Numbered from the stretch's first letter, positions 16,633-26,130 are shown. The stretch: 64,000 nt of DNA from Exiguobacterium sp. s146 (GCF_018618415.1 NZ_JACSMA010000001.1:744001-808000), one strand, 5' to 3'. Notes: generated from the letters alone by a model not told the origin. Numbers and translations: made by a program.

Positions 16633-17429
16633 ACCCGCTCGTTTCAATCGTCATCCCGGTCTACTCCCGGGAGACGGAACTGACGGAGCTGCTGGAAAGC
16701 TTGGTCGTCCAGACGTTCCAACAGTTCGAAGTACTTGTAATCAATAATGACGGGCCGCCAAAACAGCATCTTTTGGCGCCTTTTTTGAATCGATTGTCGA
16801 TTCGCTATATCGAACTCGGCGAGAACCATCACGTCAAGGCGCGCAATCGCGGCGTGCAAGAGGCGAGCGGCGAGTATATCTTATTGCTCGACGATGACGA
16901 TTTGCTCATGCCGACACATCTCGAACAGGCGCTCGCGGACATCCGCTCGGCCGACCTCGTCTTCACGGACGCGGAACTGTTCCGCTTCAAATGGGAAGAC
17001 GGTCGCCGCCGCGTCACCGACTGGGAAGCGTTCGCCTACGACCTTGATTTGGAACGACTCCGCCAAGACTCGACGTTCATCCCGTCCGGCACACTGTATC
17101 GGAAAGCACTCCACGAGACGATCGGACCGTTCGACGAGGACGTCTATAACTATTGGGACTGGGATTTCATTCTACGTGTCAGCGAAGTCGGGAGGATTCG
17201 GCACCCGGCGCGCGCGACCGTGCTCTACGCGTTCAACGGCACCGACAACTTGTCGGCCAAACAGGACGAGACGCGTCGTCGTTACTTTGATCGGTTCTGT
17301 CACAAGCACGGCCTCGTCGATATGGAGATGAAAAACTTCCATATCGTTCAAGCCGAGCGACGTGACTACGTGAGACAGACAGAGAGAACGTTCACAGGGG
17401 CGTTCCCCGGTAGAACGGAAGGAGAATAA
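16629..17429 (+). CDS. Family 2 glycosyltransferase
   Basis: 266-residue GT-A fold enzyme. It has the N-terminal SIVIPVYSRETEL, a nucleotide-sugar DDDD motif near 88-91 (LLLDDDDLLM), a YWDWDFILR segment that resembles the acceptor-side acidic motif, and no membrane helices. The sugar and acceptor cannot be told. It is coupled to Nfu-N upstream by ATGA overlap and is followed 3 nt later by the Lrp regulator. Its place between these genes looks like an insertion into a yug-like cluster rather than a polysaccharide locus. Confidence 0.85.
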   Translation: MNPLVSIVIPVYSRETELTELLESLVVQTFQQFEVLVINNDGPPKQHLLAPFLNRLSIRYIELGENHHVKARNRGVQEASGEYILLLDDDDLLMPTHLEQALADIRSADLVFTDAELFRFKWEDGRRRVTDWEAFAYDLDLERLRQDSTFIPSGTLYRKALHETIGPFDEDVYNYWDWDFILRVSEVGRIRHPARATVLYAFNGTDNLSAKQDETRRRYFDRFCHKHGLVDMEMKNFHIVQAERRDYVRQTERTFTGAFPGRTEGE

Positions 17430-17432
17430 ATT

Positions 17433-17927
17433 ATGTACACATCAAAAGAATTAGAACTGCTCGAGTTGCTCGAAGAGAAAGGCTATCTCGAGACGAAATT
17501 GTTGGCGAACTTGCTCGCGACCGACGAGGCGACCGTTGAGGCGATGCTCGAGAAGTTCAAAGCGGACGGGATTTTGCTCGGCTTTCGGGCGATGGTCAAC
17601 TGGCAAAAAATCAACCGGCACGATGTCACGGCGTTCATCGACGTCAAAGTCACACCGAAGCGCGGCCGTGGTTTCGATGAGGTCGCGGAGCGGATTTATC
17701 GCTTCCCGGAAGTGACGGCGCTCTATTTGATGTCAGGGGCCTACGACCTGCAAGTCGTCATCCGGGCGAACTCGCTCCAAGACGTCGCCTCGTTCGTGTC
17801 GGATAAACTGTCGCCGCTCGACTCGGTCGTCTCGACAACGACACACTTCAAATTGAAGACGTACAAGCATGACGGCATCTTGTTCACCCCACAAGTCGAA
17901 GACAAACGGTTGAACATCACGCCATGA
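17433..17927 (+). CDS. Lrp/AsnC family regulator (YugG-like)
   Basis: 164-residue DNA-binding regulator: N-terminal winged helix (about 1-60), then the RAM ligand-binding domain (about 75-145), including VTALYLMSGAYDLQVVI. Members usually sense amino acids and control their metabolism. It overlaps the downstream aminotransferase start by 4 nt (ATGA), as in B. subtilis yugG-yugH, so the regulator and enzyme probably form one module. Start ATG follows GAAGGAG. Confidence 0.88.
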   Translation: MYTSKELELLELLEEKGYLETKLLANLLATDEATVEAMLEKFKADGILLGFRAMVNWQKINRHDVTAFIDVKVTPKRGRGFDEVAERIYRFPEVTALYLMSGAYDLQVVIRANSLQDVASFVSDKLSPLDSVVSTTTHFKLKTYKHDGILFTPQVEDKRLNITP

Positions 17928-19111
17928 AGTCGCTATCTCAACAAGTCGTCTCTATGAAGCCGTCCGGCATCCGCCGCTTCTTCGATTTGGCGCAAACGAT
18001 GGAAAACGTCGTCTCTCTCGGGGTGGGGGAGCCTGATTTCATCACGCCATGGAACGTGCGCGAGGCAAGCTATGCGGCGCTCGAACAAGGCTATACGGCC
18101 TATAGCGCCAACGCCGGACTGCTCGAGCTACGACAAGAAATCGCGAGCTATATGACGGACCGGTTCGGGGCGACGTATGATCCGGCGACGGAACTGATTG
18201 TCACGACGGGCGCATCGCAAGCGCTCGATATCGCGTTTCGGGCCCTGCTCAACCCAGGTGACGAAGTCATCGTCGTCGAGCCGGCATTCGTCTCGTATGG
18301 ACCGCTCATTGAACTCGCTGGCGGGACGGTCGTACCGGTCGCCTGTCGTCCAGAAGACGGCTTCCGGCTGAACCGGGACGATGTAGAGGCGGCCATCACC
18401 GACCGGACGAAGGCGATGCTCCTCTGCTTCCCGTCGAACCCGACCGGGGCCACGATGACGGGGGAAGAACTCACCCAAATCGCAGAACTCGCGACGAAAC
18501 ACGATCTTTGGGTCGTCAGCGATGAGATTTATGCCGAGCTGTCTTATGATGAGCCGTTCACAAGTTTCGCGACGCTCCACGATATGCGCGAGCGGACCAT
18601 CGTCGTCAACGGGTTCTCCAAGGCGTTCGCAATGACGGGCTGGCGGCTCGGGTTCACGTGCGCGCCGGAAGTCGTGACACGAGAGATGCTCAAAGTCCAT
18701 CAGTACGGCATGATGTGCGCCCCGACGCTCGTCCAATTCGGCGGGCTCGAGGCGCTCCGCAGCCGCGACCAGCACGTGCCGAAGATGGTGAAGAGCTATC
18801 GGCAACGCCGCAACTATTTCATCCAGGCGCTCAATGACGCGGGACTTCCGACGCACGTACCGGGCGGCGCATTCTACGCCTTCCCATCGATTCGCCATAC
18901 GGGCTTGACGAGCGAGGAGTTCGCCGAGCGTCTCTTGCTCGAGGAACGGGTCGCGGTCGTGCCGGGCAACGCGTTCGGTGCGAGTGGCGAAGGGTTCGTC
19001 CGTGCCAGTTATGCGACGTCGGTCGAACAATTACAAGAAGCGATTCGTCGCATCGATCGGTTTATGAAACAGTTCGAAGTGACGACGACAGCAACAGACT
19101 CTCAGCGATGA
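17924..19111 (+). CDS. PLP-dependent class I/II aminotransferase (YugH-like)
   Basis: 395-residue fold-type I aminotransferase. PLP-binding Lys233 is in NGFSKAFAMTGWRLGF. Asn in SNPTGA, SDEIYAEL and the C-terminal substrate-binding Arg in FVRASYA are present. Probably transaminates an aromatic or branched amino acid; specificity cannot be fixed from sequence. Its start is coupled to the Lrp-type regulator. B. subtilis YugH is the positional counterpart. Confidence 0.88.
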   Translation: MKSLSQQVVSMKPSGIRRFFDLAQTMENVVSLGVGEPDFITPWNVREASYAALEQGYTAYSANAGLLELRQEIASYMTDRFGATYDPATELIVTTGASQALDIAFRALLNPGDEVIVVEPAFVSYGPLIELAGGTVVPVACRPEDGFRLNRDDVEAAITDRTKAMLLCFPSNPTGATMTGEELTQIAELATKHDLWVVSDEIYAELSYDEPFTSFATLHDMRERTIVVNGFSKAFAMTGWRLGFTCAPEVVTREMLKVHQYGMMCAPTLVQFGGLEALRSRDQHVPKMVKSYRQRRNYFIQALNDAGLPTHVPGGAFYAFPSIRHTGLTSEEFAERLLLEERVAVVPGNAFGASGEGFVRASYATSVEQLQEAIRRIDRFMKQFEVTTTATDSQR

Positions 19112-19131
19112 GGGTCTGTTTGGCGTTTTAG
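19093..19131 (+). terminator. Possible weak terminator after the aminotransferase
   Basis: A 12-bp stem (AACAGACTCTCA with TGAGGGTCTGTT, one G-U) contains the stop codon. It is followed by a broken T run (TTTGGCGTTTT), so efficiency is doubtful. Confidence 0.45.
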
Positions 19132-19170
19132 CGGTATAATAGGTGGGAAAAGACGAGCGAGGTGAAGCCA

Positions 19171-20415
19171 ATGGAACAAGTGGATTTTGTAGCGATCGGC
19201 TGTGGGCCGTACAATCTCGGATTGATGGCGCTCAGTGAAGCGACGTCATTGACGGGTGTCTGTTTTGAGGAACGGGACGACTTCAAGTGGCACGAAGGCA
19301 TGTTACTCGAGTCGGCGACGATGCAGACGCATTACTTATATGATCTCGTGACGCTCGCCGATCCGACGAACCGTCACAGTTATTTGAACTATTTGAAACA
19401 GAACGGGCGTCTCCAGACGTTCATCGTCCAAGAGAGTCCGACGATTCCACGGACGGAGTTCAACCGGTATTTACAGACGGTCGCCGCCTCGCTCGACACG
19501 ATTAAGTTCTCGCATCGGGTGATCGATGTCCGTCCGGCCACAGATGGATTTGTCGTCACGGTCGAGACGCCTGATGGGGAAACGGTGCTCTCGGCGCGTC
19601 ACGTCGTCGTCGGGACGGGAGCGGAACCGCTCATCCCGGACGCGTTTCAAGACGTCGTCCATACGAGCTCGTATCGGATGGAGCGAGAGCGATTGCTTGA
19701 AACCGACCGTATCGTCGTCATCGGCAGCGGTCAAAGCGCGGCCGAGGTATATCTCGATTTATTGACGCGGTCCGATAAAACGCGCCAACGCATCGACTGG
19801 GTGACACGTTCGGACGTATTCGAATCACTCGAGAGCGGAAAGCTCGGCGAGGAGATTTTCAGCTTGCCGTACGTCGAGTATTTCAACCGTTTGCCATATG
19901 CGGAGCGGGAACGACTCGGAAAAGCGTTCGACCGGTTCCGGAACGGGGTCAATCCCGAGACGCTCCGGGCGATTTATGGACTGTTGTATCATCGGACGGC
20001 GGACGGGAGTGAGCAAGCGACGAACCTGTACACGCAGATTGAAATCGAGCACATCGCACATGAAATCGTTTATACTGTCGAAGGGACGCAACAATATACG
20101 GGACAATCGTTTACGGGTGAATATGATGCGGTCGTGGCGGCGACCGGATATCGACCGCGCATCCCGACATGGGTCGAACGGTTCGACATCGAATGGGAAG
20201 CGGAACAGAAGTGGCGCGTCAATAACCGCTATCAGATTGCGACGCAGACAGCGCTTCCGGGAAATTTATTTACCCATACGAATTTAGAACATTCGCACGG
20301 TCCGGCGGCGACGAACTTAGGGATGGCGGTGTATCGAAACGCAATCATCTTGAATGAAATGATAGGGGAAACGGTATTTGAAGTGGCCGCGCAACAACCG
20401 TTTACAAGTTTTTGA
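19171..20415 (+). CDS. Lysine/ornithine N-monooxygenase-like flavoprotein (IucD/SidA/PvdA family)
   Basis: 414 residues. The family N-hydroxylates lysine or ornithine using FAD, NADPH and oxygen, the first step of hydroxamate siderophore synthesis. Visible: FAD loop IGCGPYNLG near the start, NADPH loop VIGSGQSAAE near 184, and C-terminal ATGYRPRIP and HSHGPAATNLGM. Start ATG 19171 has GAGGTGA 5 nt upstream; the GTG three codons earlier overlaps that site. No siderophore synthetase, acetylase or transporter is nearby, so it is an orphan here. It may serve a distant pathway. Confidence 0.85.
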   Translation: MEQVDFVAIGCGPYNLGLMALSEATSLTGVCFEERDDFKWHEGMLLESATMQTHYLYDLVTLADPTNRHSYLNYLKQNGRLQTFIVQESPTIPRTEFNRYLQTVAASLDTIKFSHRVIDVRPATDGFVVTVETPDGETVLSARHVVVGTGAEPLIPDAFQDVVHTSSYRMERERLLETDRIVVIGSGQSAAEVYLDLLTRSDKTRQRIDWVTRSDVFESLESGKLGEEIFSLPYVEYFNRLPYAERERLGKAFDRFRNGVNPETLRAIYGLLYHRTADGSEQATNLYTQIEIEHIAHEIVYTVEGTQQYTGQSFTGEYDAVVAATGYRPRIPTWVERFDIEWEAEQKWRVNNRYQIATQTALPGNLFTHTNLEHSHGPAATNLGMAVYRNAIILNEMIGETVFEVAAQQPFTSF

Positions 20416-20426
20416 ACAAAAAAAGG

Positions 20427-20444
20427 GCTAGGCGTTAGCCTAGC
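20427..20444. other. Hairpin with T run only on the minus strand
   Basis: GCTAGGC/GCCTAGC dyad preceded on the plus strand by AAAAAAA. As a terminator it would work for minus-strand transcription, yet no minus-strand gene is seen nearby. Confidence 0.4.
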
Positions 20445-20544
20445 GGAATCAGGGGGGAATACTTGAAGTCTTGCTTGATTTGTATTTACCCGACCCGTCG
20501 ACTTTGAAACACAAAAACAATCCCAAATAATCTTTTTTACTAAT

Positions 20545-20577
20545 TTGTACACTTTATCGAAAAAAGTATGTTATAGT
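20545..20577 (+). promoter_or_regulatory. Possible promoter of the S1-domain gene
   Basis: TTGTAC (20545-20550), 16 bp, TATGTT (20567-20572), with an overlapping TATAGT at 20572-20577. Confidence 0.45.
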
Positions 20578-20609
20578 AAGTTGATGAATTTAGCATAGGA
20601 GTGTTTGTA

Positions 20610-21002
20610 ATGGCAAAATACGAAAAAGATCAAGTTTTAAAAGGTAAAGTAACAGGAATCCAACCTTTCGGTGCGTTCGTCGCACTCGACGACGAGACTC
20701 AAGGTCTTGTCCACATCTCTGAAATCTCACACGACTACGTGAAAGACGTGAACGAGTACGTTCAAGTCGGTCAAGAAGTTGAAGTGAAAATTCTTGATGT
20801 TGATGAAGCATCTAAGAAAATCAAGCTTTCAATGAAAGCGACACAAGAAGCTCCAAAACGCGAGAAGTCGGCTAAGCCAGCTCGTCGTGGCGCACCACGC
20901 CGCAACGAAGCTTCTAACTTCAAGCAAGAAGAAGCTCCAGGTTTCACTGTCCTCAAGGACAAGCTCGAAGACTGGATCAAAAACACGAACTTCAAAAAGT
21001 AA
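20610..21002 (+). CDS. S1 RNA-binding domain protein (YugI, general stress protein 13-like)
   Basis: 130 residues: one S1/OB domain (about 5-75, VLKGKVTGIQPFGAFVAL, VHISEIS) and a basic, disordered linker rich in Lys/Arg/Ala (KREKSAKPARRGAPRR). It probably binds ribosomes or RNA. Codons are of the highly expressed type. Start ATG 20610 has TAGGAG 8 nt upstream; a GTG three codons earlier is too close. The position after yugH matches B. subtilis yugI. Confidence 0.88.
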   Translation: MAKYEKDQVLKGKVTGIQPFGAFVALDDETQGLVHISEISHDYVKDVNEYVQVGQEVEVKILDVDEASKKIKLSMKATQEAPKREKSAKPARRGAPRRNEASNFKQEEAPGFTVLKDKLEDWIKNTNFKK

Positions 21003-21010
21003 GTGATTAA

Positions 21011-21043
21011 GGCGACCTGCCCTGTGCAGGTCGTCTTTTTTTT
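21011..21043 (+). terminator. Terminator after the S1-domain gene
   Basis: CGACCTGC/GCAGGTCG stem (21013-21033) followed by a T run of eight. Confidence 0.9.
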
Positions 21044-21096
21044 GTACAGGAAATGTTCCTTTCGTTCGCGAACAGTACAGAAAAGGAGTGAGGACC

Positions 21097-22095
21097 ATGA
21101 AAATCGGAATCATCGGGACGGGCGGGATTGCCAAGACCGCCCACATCCCGCAGTATATCGCGGCAGGAGCTGAGGTCGTCGCCGTCATGAATCGGACGCG
21201 TGAACGCGGCGAGGCAGTGGCGAAGCAGTTCGGAATCGAACGAGTGTATGACACGGTCGAAGACATGTTCGAAACCGAGCAGTTAGATGCGGTCAGCGTC
21301 TGTACACCGAACGCCTTACATAAACAGCAAGTCATCGCCGCACTCGAGGCCGGCTGTCACGTCCTCTGCGAGAAACCGCCGGCCATCTCGGCCGAAGAGG
21401 CGAACGAGATGCTAGCAGCGGCCAAGCGAGCCGAGCGGACACTTCATTATGGGTTCCACTATCGGCATCGGTCGGATACCCAACTGTTGAAGCGGATGAT
21501 TGATGCCGGCGAACTCGGACACGTCTATGCCGCGACCGCCCTTGCCCTTCGACGCCGTGGCATCCCAGGGTGGGGCGTGTTCACGAATAAAGAGCTACAG
21601 GGCGGCGGTGCCCTGCTCGACATCGGCGTGCATATGCTCGACCTCGCCCTCTATTTGATGGATTATCCGAAACCAATCGACGTGGTCGGTCACGTCGGTC
21701 AATATCTCGGCACACGGCCTGGTGTCGGCCTGATGGGCGAGTGGGACGCGGACGCGTTCTCGGTCGAGGACACGGCCCGGGCGATGGTCACGTTCGATAA
21801 CGGGGCGTCCTTGTTCTTAGACGCGAGTTTCATGGCCAACGTCGAAGCAGCGGACACGATGCGGGTCGAACTGCGCGGCACGAACGGCGGGGCGTCGCTG
21901 TTCCCGCTCGTCATCCATACGGAAGAGCACGGGGCGTTATTCGATAAGACACCGGCCCACCTCGCGCTCGAGGACCCGTATGCAAGACAGATTCGAACGT
22001 TCCTCGAGGCGTGCCGTCAGGAGCCGTCTTACGAGCAAGCCGCACAAGCGGTGACGCTCCATACAATCATCGACCGCATCTACGCTCAGGCCTGA
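21097..22095 (+). CDS. Gfo/Idh/MocA family oxidoreductase
   Basis: 332-residue NAD(P)-dependent sugar or cyclitol dehydrogenase family protein: Rossmann loop IGIIGTGGIAKTAHIP at the N terminus, EKPP motif near 94 (CEKPPAIS), and the C-terminal alpha/beta domain with GGGALLDIGVHMLD carrying the catalytic Asp/His. Substrate unknown. Start ATG 21097 follows AAGGAG at 8 nt. It stands alone between two transcription units, inserted between yugI and yugJ counterparts. Confidence 0.87.
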   Translation: MKIGIIGTGGIAKTAHIPQYIAAGAEVVAVMNRTRERGEAVAKQFGIERVYDTVEDMFETEQLDAVSVCTPNALHKQQVIAALEAGCHVLCEKPPAISAEEANEMLAAAKRAERTLHYGFHYRHRSDTQLLKRMIDAGELGHVYAATALALRRRGIPGWGVFTNKELQGGGALLDIGVHMLDLALYLMDYPKPIDVVGHVGQYLGTRPGVGLMGEWDADAFSVEDTARAMVTFDNGASLFLDASFMANVEAADTMRVELRGTNGGASLFPLVIHTEEHGALFDKTPAHLALEDPYARQIRTFLEACRQEPSYEQAAQAVTLHTIIDRIYAQA

Positions 22096-22163
22096 TTGCT
22101 TTTCAATCCTAAAAAACAGGGTATATAGTGTAGGTGTTACATATTTTCAAAGGAGGATGAATC

Positions 22164-23327
22164 ATGCACAACTTTGAATACAAAAATCCAACGAAACTCA
22201 TTTTCGGGACGCATCAGATTGAAAAACTCGCCAGCGAGTTGCAGGCGCTTGACGCCAAGAAAGTGATGCTCGTCTATGGAGGCGGGAGCATCAAAAAGAA
22301 CGGCACGTATGAAGAAGTCGTGGCCGAGTTAAACAACGCTGGAATCGAGTTCGTCGACTTCTCAGGCGTCGAGCCGAACCCGCGCATCGAGACAGTACGT
22401 CGCGCGGTCAAACAAGCACGCGAAGAGAACATCGACGCGTTGCTCGCGGTCGGCGGTGGTTCGGTCATCGATTGTACGAAACTCATCTCGGCGGCCATCC
22501 CGTATGAAGGCGACGCTTGGGATATCGTGCTTCGCGACCACATCCCGACCGAAGCGGTCCCGTTCGGTACGGTGCTCACGCTCGCAGCGACTGGTTCTGA
22601 AATGAACTCGGGCTCGGTCATCACGAACTGGGAGACGCAAGAGAAGTACGGTTGGGGCCACCCGCTCGTCTATCCGACGTTCTCGATTCTCGACCCACGT
22701 TATACGGTATCGGTACCGAAAGACCAAACGATTTACGGCATCGTCGACATGATGAGCCACTGCTTCGAGCAGTACTTCCACCCGAACCACGCTCCGGTCC
22801 AAGAGCGCATGACGGAAGGTGTGTTGAAAGCGGTCGTCGAATCGGCACCGAAACTCGTCAACGACTTGGAAAACGTCGACTTGCGTGCCATCATCTTGTT
22901 CGCTGGCACGATCGCCTTGAACGGTGTTCTCCAAATGGGCGCCTCGGGCGACTGGGCGTCACACAACATCGAGCATGCGGTCTCGGCCGTCCATGACATC
23001 CCGCACGCAGGTGGCCTCGCCATCTTGTTCCCGCGTTGGATGGAGCATGTGCTCGAAGAAGACAACGCCGCTCGTTTCGCACGATTAGGCACAGAAGTGT
23101 TCAACGTTGAACCGGCCGGTAGCGACCTCGAGACGGCGAAACGGACGATTGCGGCTGTCCGTGCCTTCTTCGACGAGCTCGGCGCACCAAGTTCGCTCCG
23201 TGACTATGACATCGATGAATCGACATTCGACGCCATCCTTGACTCAGCGATGAAGCGAGGCGCATTCGGTCGCTTCCGTACACTCGAACGTGAAGACGTC
23301 GCAGCGATTCTTGAACTGAGCAAATAA
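22164..23327 (+). CDS. Iron-containing alcohol dehydrogenase (YugJ-like)
   Basis: 387-residue group III alcohol dehydrogenase, similar to NAD(P)H-dependent butanol dehydrogenases. NAD-binding [12 protein letters not shown] and the metal-site region [12 protein letters not shown] ... [20 protein letters not shown] with its histidines are intact. It likely reduces aldehydes during fermentation. The position before pgi matches B. subtilis yugJ/yugK. Start ATG follows AAAGGAGG. Confidence 0.9.
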   Translation: MHNFEYKNPTKLIFGTHQIEKLASELQALDAKKVMLVYGGGSIKKNGTYEEVVAELNNAGIEFVDFSGVEPNPRIETVRRAVKQAREENIDALLAVGGGSVIDCTKLISAAIPYEGDAWDIVLRDHIPTEAVPFGTVLTLAATGSEMNSGSVITNWETQEKYGWGHPLVYPTFSILDPRYTVSVPKDQTIYGIVDMMSHCFEQYFHPNHAPVQERMTEGVLKAVVESAPKLVNDLENVDLRAIILFAGTIALNGVLQMGASGDWASHNIEHAVSAVHDIPHAGGLAILFPRWMEHVLEEDNAARFARLGTEVFNVEPAGSDLETAKRTIAAVRAFFDELGAPSSLRDYDIDESTFDAILDSAMKRGAFGRFRTLEREDVAAILELSK

Positions 23328-23357
23328 GGCGATTTGATGCCTATTTTGCAATAATGA

Positions 23358-23387
23358 TTGAACGAATCCGACGTTTCCGTTTATGAT
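23358..23387 (+). promoter_or_regulatory. Sigma-A-type promoter of pgi
   Basis: TTGAAC (23358-23363), 18-bp spacer, TATGAT (23382-23387). Confidence 0.6.
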
Positions 23388-23434
23388 GGGTCATGTATGG
23401 CTCGTCAATGAACGATTTATAAGGAGGAAATGAC

Positions 23435-24787
23435 ATGTCAACTGTACGTTTCGATTATTCAAACGCCCTGTCTTTCGTCGGGGAACACGAAGTCAATCAA
23501 TTGCAAGAAACCGTGAAAGCAATGCATTCGGTCATTCACGACCGCAGCGGGGCAGGTAGCGATTTTCTTGGATGGGTCGACCTTCCAACAAACTACGATA
23601 CGGATGAGTTTGCCCGCATCAAAGCGGCCGCGGAACGGATCCGTGAAAACTCGGACGTCCTCGTCGTCGTCGGGATCGGTGGATCTTACCTCGGCGCGCG
23701 CGCGGCAATCGAGATGCTCCAACATTCATTCTTCAACGTGTTATCTAAAGAAGAACGCAACGCACCACAAGTCTTCTTCGCCGGCCACAACATCTCGTCG
23801 ACTTACTTGACGGAGTTGCTCCACGTGCTCGAAGGCAAAGACGTCTCGGTCAACGTCATCTCGAAATCGGGAACGACGACAGAACCGGCCATCGCTTTCC
23901 GTGTACTCAAACAGTTCATGGAAGACAAGTATGGTCAAGATGGCGCACGTGAACGCATTTACGCGACGACAGACCGTGCCCGTGGCGCCTTGAAGACGCT
24001 CGCGGATGCCGAAGGCTACGAGACGTTCGTCATTCCAGATGACGTCGGCGGTCGCTTCTCAGTGCTCACACCGGTCGGGCTCCTTCCGATTGCGGCAGCA
24101 GGCATCGACATCGACGCCCTCATGGAAGGGGCACGCGATGCTCAGACGGCTTATTCGTCTCCGAACTTGGCGGACAACGAAGCGTACCAGTACGCGGTCG
24201 TCCGTAACGCCTTGTATGCGAAAGGCAAGTCGATCGAGTTGCTCGTCAACTACGAACCAGCTCTTCATTACGTGTCAGAGTGGTGGAAACAGCTTTACGG
24301 CGAGTCAGAAGGAAAAGACAACAAAGGGATTTTCCCGGCGGCAGTCGACTTCTCGACGGACCTCCACTCGATGGGGCAATACATTCAAGAAGGTCGTCGT
24401 GACTTGTTCGAGACGGTCATCCGTGTCACGAACGTCCGTCACGCAATGAACGTGCCGGAAGACGCACAAGACCTCGATGGCTTGAACTTCCTCGCTGGCG
24501 AGACGATTCAATTCGTCAACGACAAGGCAGCTGAAGGCACACTCCTCGCCCACACGGATGGAGAAGTCCCGAACCTCGTCGTCGAATTGCCAGAGATGAC
24601 ACCGTACCACCTCGGTTACTTGTTCTACTTCTTCGAGAAGGCATGCGCGATGAGCGGATACATTCTCGGCGTGAACCCGTTCAACCAACCAGGCGTTGAA
24701 GCGTATAAAGCGAACATGTTCGCTTTGCTTGGAAAACCAGGTTACGAAGAGCAAAAAGCTGAGCTTGAAAAGCGCTTGAACCAATAA
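23435..24787 (+). CDS. pgi: Glucose-6-phosphate isomerase
   Basis: 450-residue glycolytic enzyme interconverting glucose-6-phosphate and fructose-6-phosphate. SIS-type substrate loop [12 protein letters not shown], the second SIS block with [10 protein letters not shown], and the C-terminal active-site Lys region [12 protein letters not shown] are present. Start ATG 23435 follows AAGGAGGAAATGAC. Cytosolic, single-gene unit with its own promoter and terminator. Its place after yugJ mirrors Bacillus. Confidence 0.96.
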   Translation: MSTVRFDYSNALSFVGEHEVNQLQETVKAMHSVIHDRSGAGSDFLGWVDLPTNYDTDEFARIKAAAERIRENSDVLVVVGIGGSYLGARAAIEMLQHSFFNVLSKEERNAPQVFFAGHNISSTYLTELLHVLEGKDVSVNVISKSGTTTEPAIAFRVLKQFMEDKYGQDGARERIYATTDRARGALKTLADAEGYETFVIPDDVGGRFSVLTPVGLLPIAAAGIDIDALMEGARDAQTAYSSPNLADNEAYQYAVVRNALYAKGKSIELLVNYEPALHYVSEWWKQLYGESEGKDNKGIFPAAVDFSTDLHSMGQYIQEGRRDLFETVIRVTNVRHAMNVPEDAQDLDGLNFLAGETIQFVNDKAAEGTLLAHTDGEVPNLVVELPEMTPYHLGYLFYFFEKACAMSGYILGVNPFNQPGVEAYKANMFALLGKPGYEEQKAELEKRLNQ

Positions 24788-24794
24788 TTTCGTG

Positions 24795-24823
24795 TAGGTC
24801 CGCTCCGGCGGGCCTATTTTTTT
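24795..24823 (+). terminator. Terminator after pgi
   Basis: TAGGTCCGC pairs with GCGGGCCTA around a 4-nt loop, then a T run. Confidence 0.85.
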
Positions 24824-24885
24824 GTTTGAAACTAGGGGAAGACAAGGTAAAGTGAGAGTAGACAGGGGAAAGAAAGGGATGGACT

Positions 24886-25359
24886 ATGTTGACATTCACG
24901 GACTACTATCACAATAAAGTCGAATTGAGCTTTGCGCACTATCCATTTTCGGATACACCGCTCCACGTCTGGGTCGTCGCTCGCTTTGAAAATCAATGGG
25001 TGCTGACGAAGCATAAACAGCGTGGACTCGAGTTTCCGGGTGGGAAAGTCGAACCTGGCGAACACGAGGATGACGCAGCGATTCGGGAAGTGTATGAAGA
25101 GACGGGCGGTGTCGTGAAGACGCTCCATTATCTCGGCCAATATCGCGTGCTCGGGCGCGGCGACACGGTCATTAAAAATATTTATTTCGCCGAAATCGAA
25201 CGATTTGACGATCACCCGGCGGTCGACGAGACCGATGGGGCCGTCCTCATGAAGGAATTGCCGACGAATCTGCTTCGGAACAATCGGTACAGTTTCATGA
25301 TGAAGGACCGGGTCCTACCGGAGACGATGAAGGTGCTCCATGAAAAACGATTGGTTTGA
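24886..25359 (+). CDS. ytkD: NUDIX hydrolase YtkD
   Basis: 157-residue nucleoside triphosphate pyrophosphatase. A complete Nudix box starts at residue 52 (GGKVEPGEHEDDAAIREVYEETGG spans it, read as GX5EX7REVXEEXG). The overall sequence fits the YtkD/MutTA 8-oxo-dGTPase group, which cleans the nucleotide pool of oxidised dGTP. It overlaps the next gene by 20 nt, so the two are co-translated. Confidence 0.85.
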   Translation: MLTFTDYYHNKVELSFAHYPFSDTPLHVWVVARFENQWVLTKHKQRGLEFPGGKVEPGEHEDDAAIREVYEETGGVVKTLHYLGQYRVLGRGDTVIKNIYFAEIERFDDHPAVDETDGAVLMKELPTNLLRNNRYSFMMKDRVLPETMKVLHEKRLV

Positions 25360-26095
25360 CAAAATCGAGGTCCTGCCGCCGTACGCCGGCTATCCGGTCC
25401 ATCGCGGCTGGTATGCGACGCGTGACGGTGAGGACGTCGTCGCCTATACGATCACGCCGAAGCGGCCGAACGGGCACGTCTTGTTTTATCTACGCGGCGG
25501 AACGGGACGCATCGGGGATGTGCGCTTGCCCCGGTTGATGCAGTTCGCGGCCAAAGGCTTTCACGTCGTGGCACCCGTTTACCGGGGCAACCACGGCGGG
25601 AGCGGGAAAGAAGACTTCGGTGGCGCCGATTTGGAGGACGTCTTGTCGCTCTACGATCGCGTCCGTGGAACGGACACGCTCATTCACGCCCTCGGCTTCT
25701 CGCGTGGGGGGATGATGGCGCTATCGCTCGCCGCGGAACGACCGCTCACGTCGGTGACGTCGTGGGCCGGCGTGACCAACCTCGAGTGGACGTACGAAGA
25801 ACAGCGCTCGATGCGGAAGATGTTGCGCCGTATGACAGGGGGTGACCCGGAGGCAGCCCGTGCCGCTTACGTCGAGCGCTCGCCGCTCTATAAGGAATGG
25901 GATGCCCCGACGTTATTGATTCATGGCACCGATGACGAACAAGTCCGCCTCCGCCATGCGACGGCGGTCGCGGAACGGATGGGGGAGCGGGCCGAACTAT
26001 GGGTCGTCCCGTTCGCCCATCAACTCCCGTTCTGGGAAAAGTGGAAGACGACCGATGCGGCAATGGACTGGATGCTCGCCAACGCAAAAAAATGA
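25340..26095 (+). CDS. Alpha/beta hydrolase, prolyl-oligopeptidase-like
   Basis: 251-residue serine hydrolase. Nucleophile Ser121 is in GFSRGG, the acid is in HGTDDEQV (about 197), and His is in PFAHQLPFW (about 228). The lid-less core resembles the catalytic domain of S9 peptidases or YtmA-type hydrolases. Substrate unknown. Its start lies 20 nt inside ytkD. The stop is within a terminator stem shared with pckA. Confidence 0.8.
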   Translation: MKNDWFDKIEVLPPYAGYPVHRGWYATRDGEDVVAYTITPKRPNGHVLFYLRGGTGRIGDVRLPRLMQFAAKGFHVVAPVYRGNHGGSGKEDFGGADLEDVLSLYDRVRGTDTLIHALGFSRGGMMALSLAAERPLTSVTSWAGVTNLEWTYEEQRSMRKMLRRMTGGDPEAARAAYVERSPLYKEWDAPTLLIHGTDDEQVRLRHATAVAERMGERAELWVVPFAHQLPFWEKWKTTDAAMDWMLANAKK

Positions 26096-26130
26096 GACGA
26101 CTGCCGATTCGGCAATCGTCTCATTTTTTA
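26086..26130. terminator. Bidirectional terminator between the hydrolase gene and pckA
   Basis: A long 18-bp stem with one mismatch (AAATGAGACGACTGCCGA against its complement), A-rich left and T-rich right ends. Confidence 0.88.

Noticed and set aside
18128-19030. 300-codon minus-strand ORF opposite the aminotransferase gene
   Set aside because: Same antisense artefact; the plus-strand frame has complete catalytic motifs.
20461-20505. 14-codon TTG ORF after a GGGGGG stretch downstream of the N-hydroxylase gene
   Set aside because: Too short and unsupported; no conservation can be judged here.
22362-22934. 190-codon minus-strand ORF opposite the Fe-alcohol dehydrogenase gene
   Set aside because: Antisense shadow of a well-supported gene.
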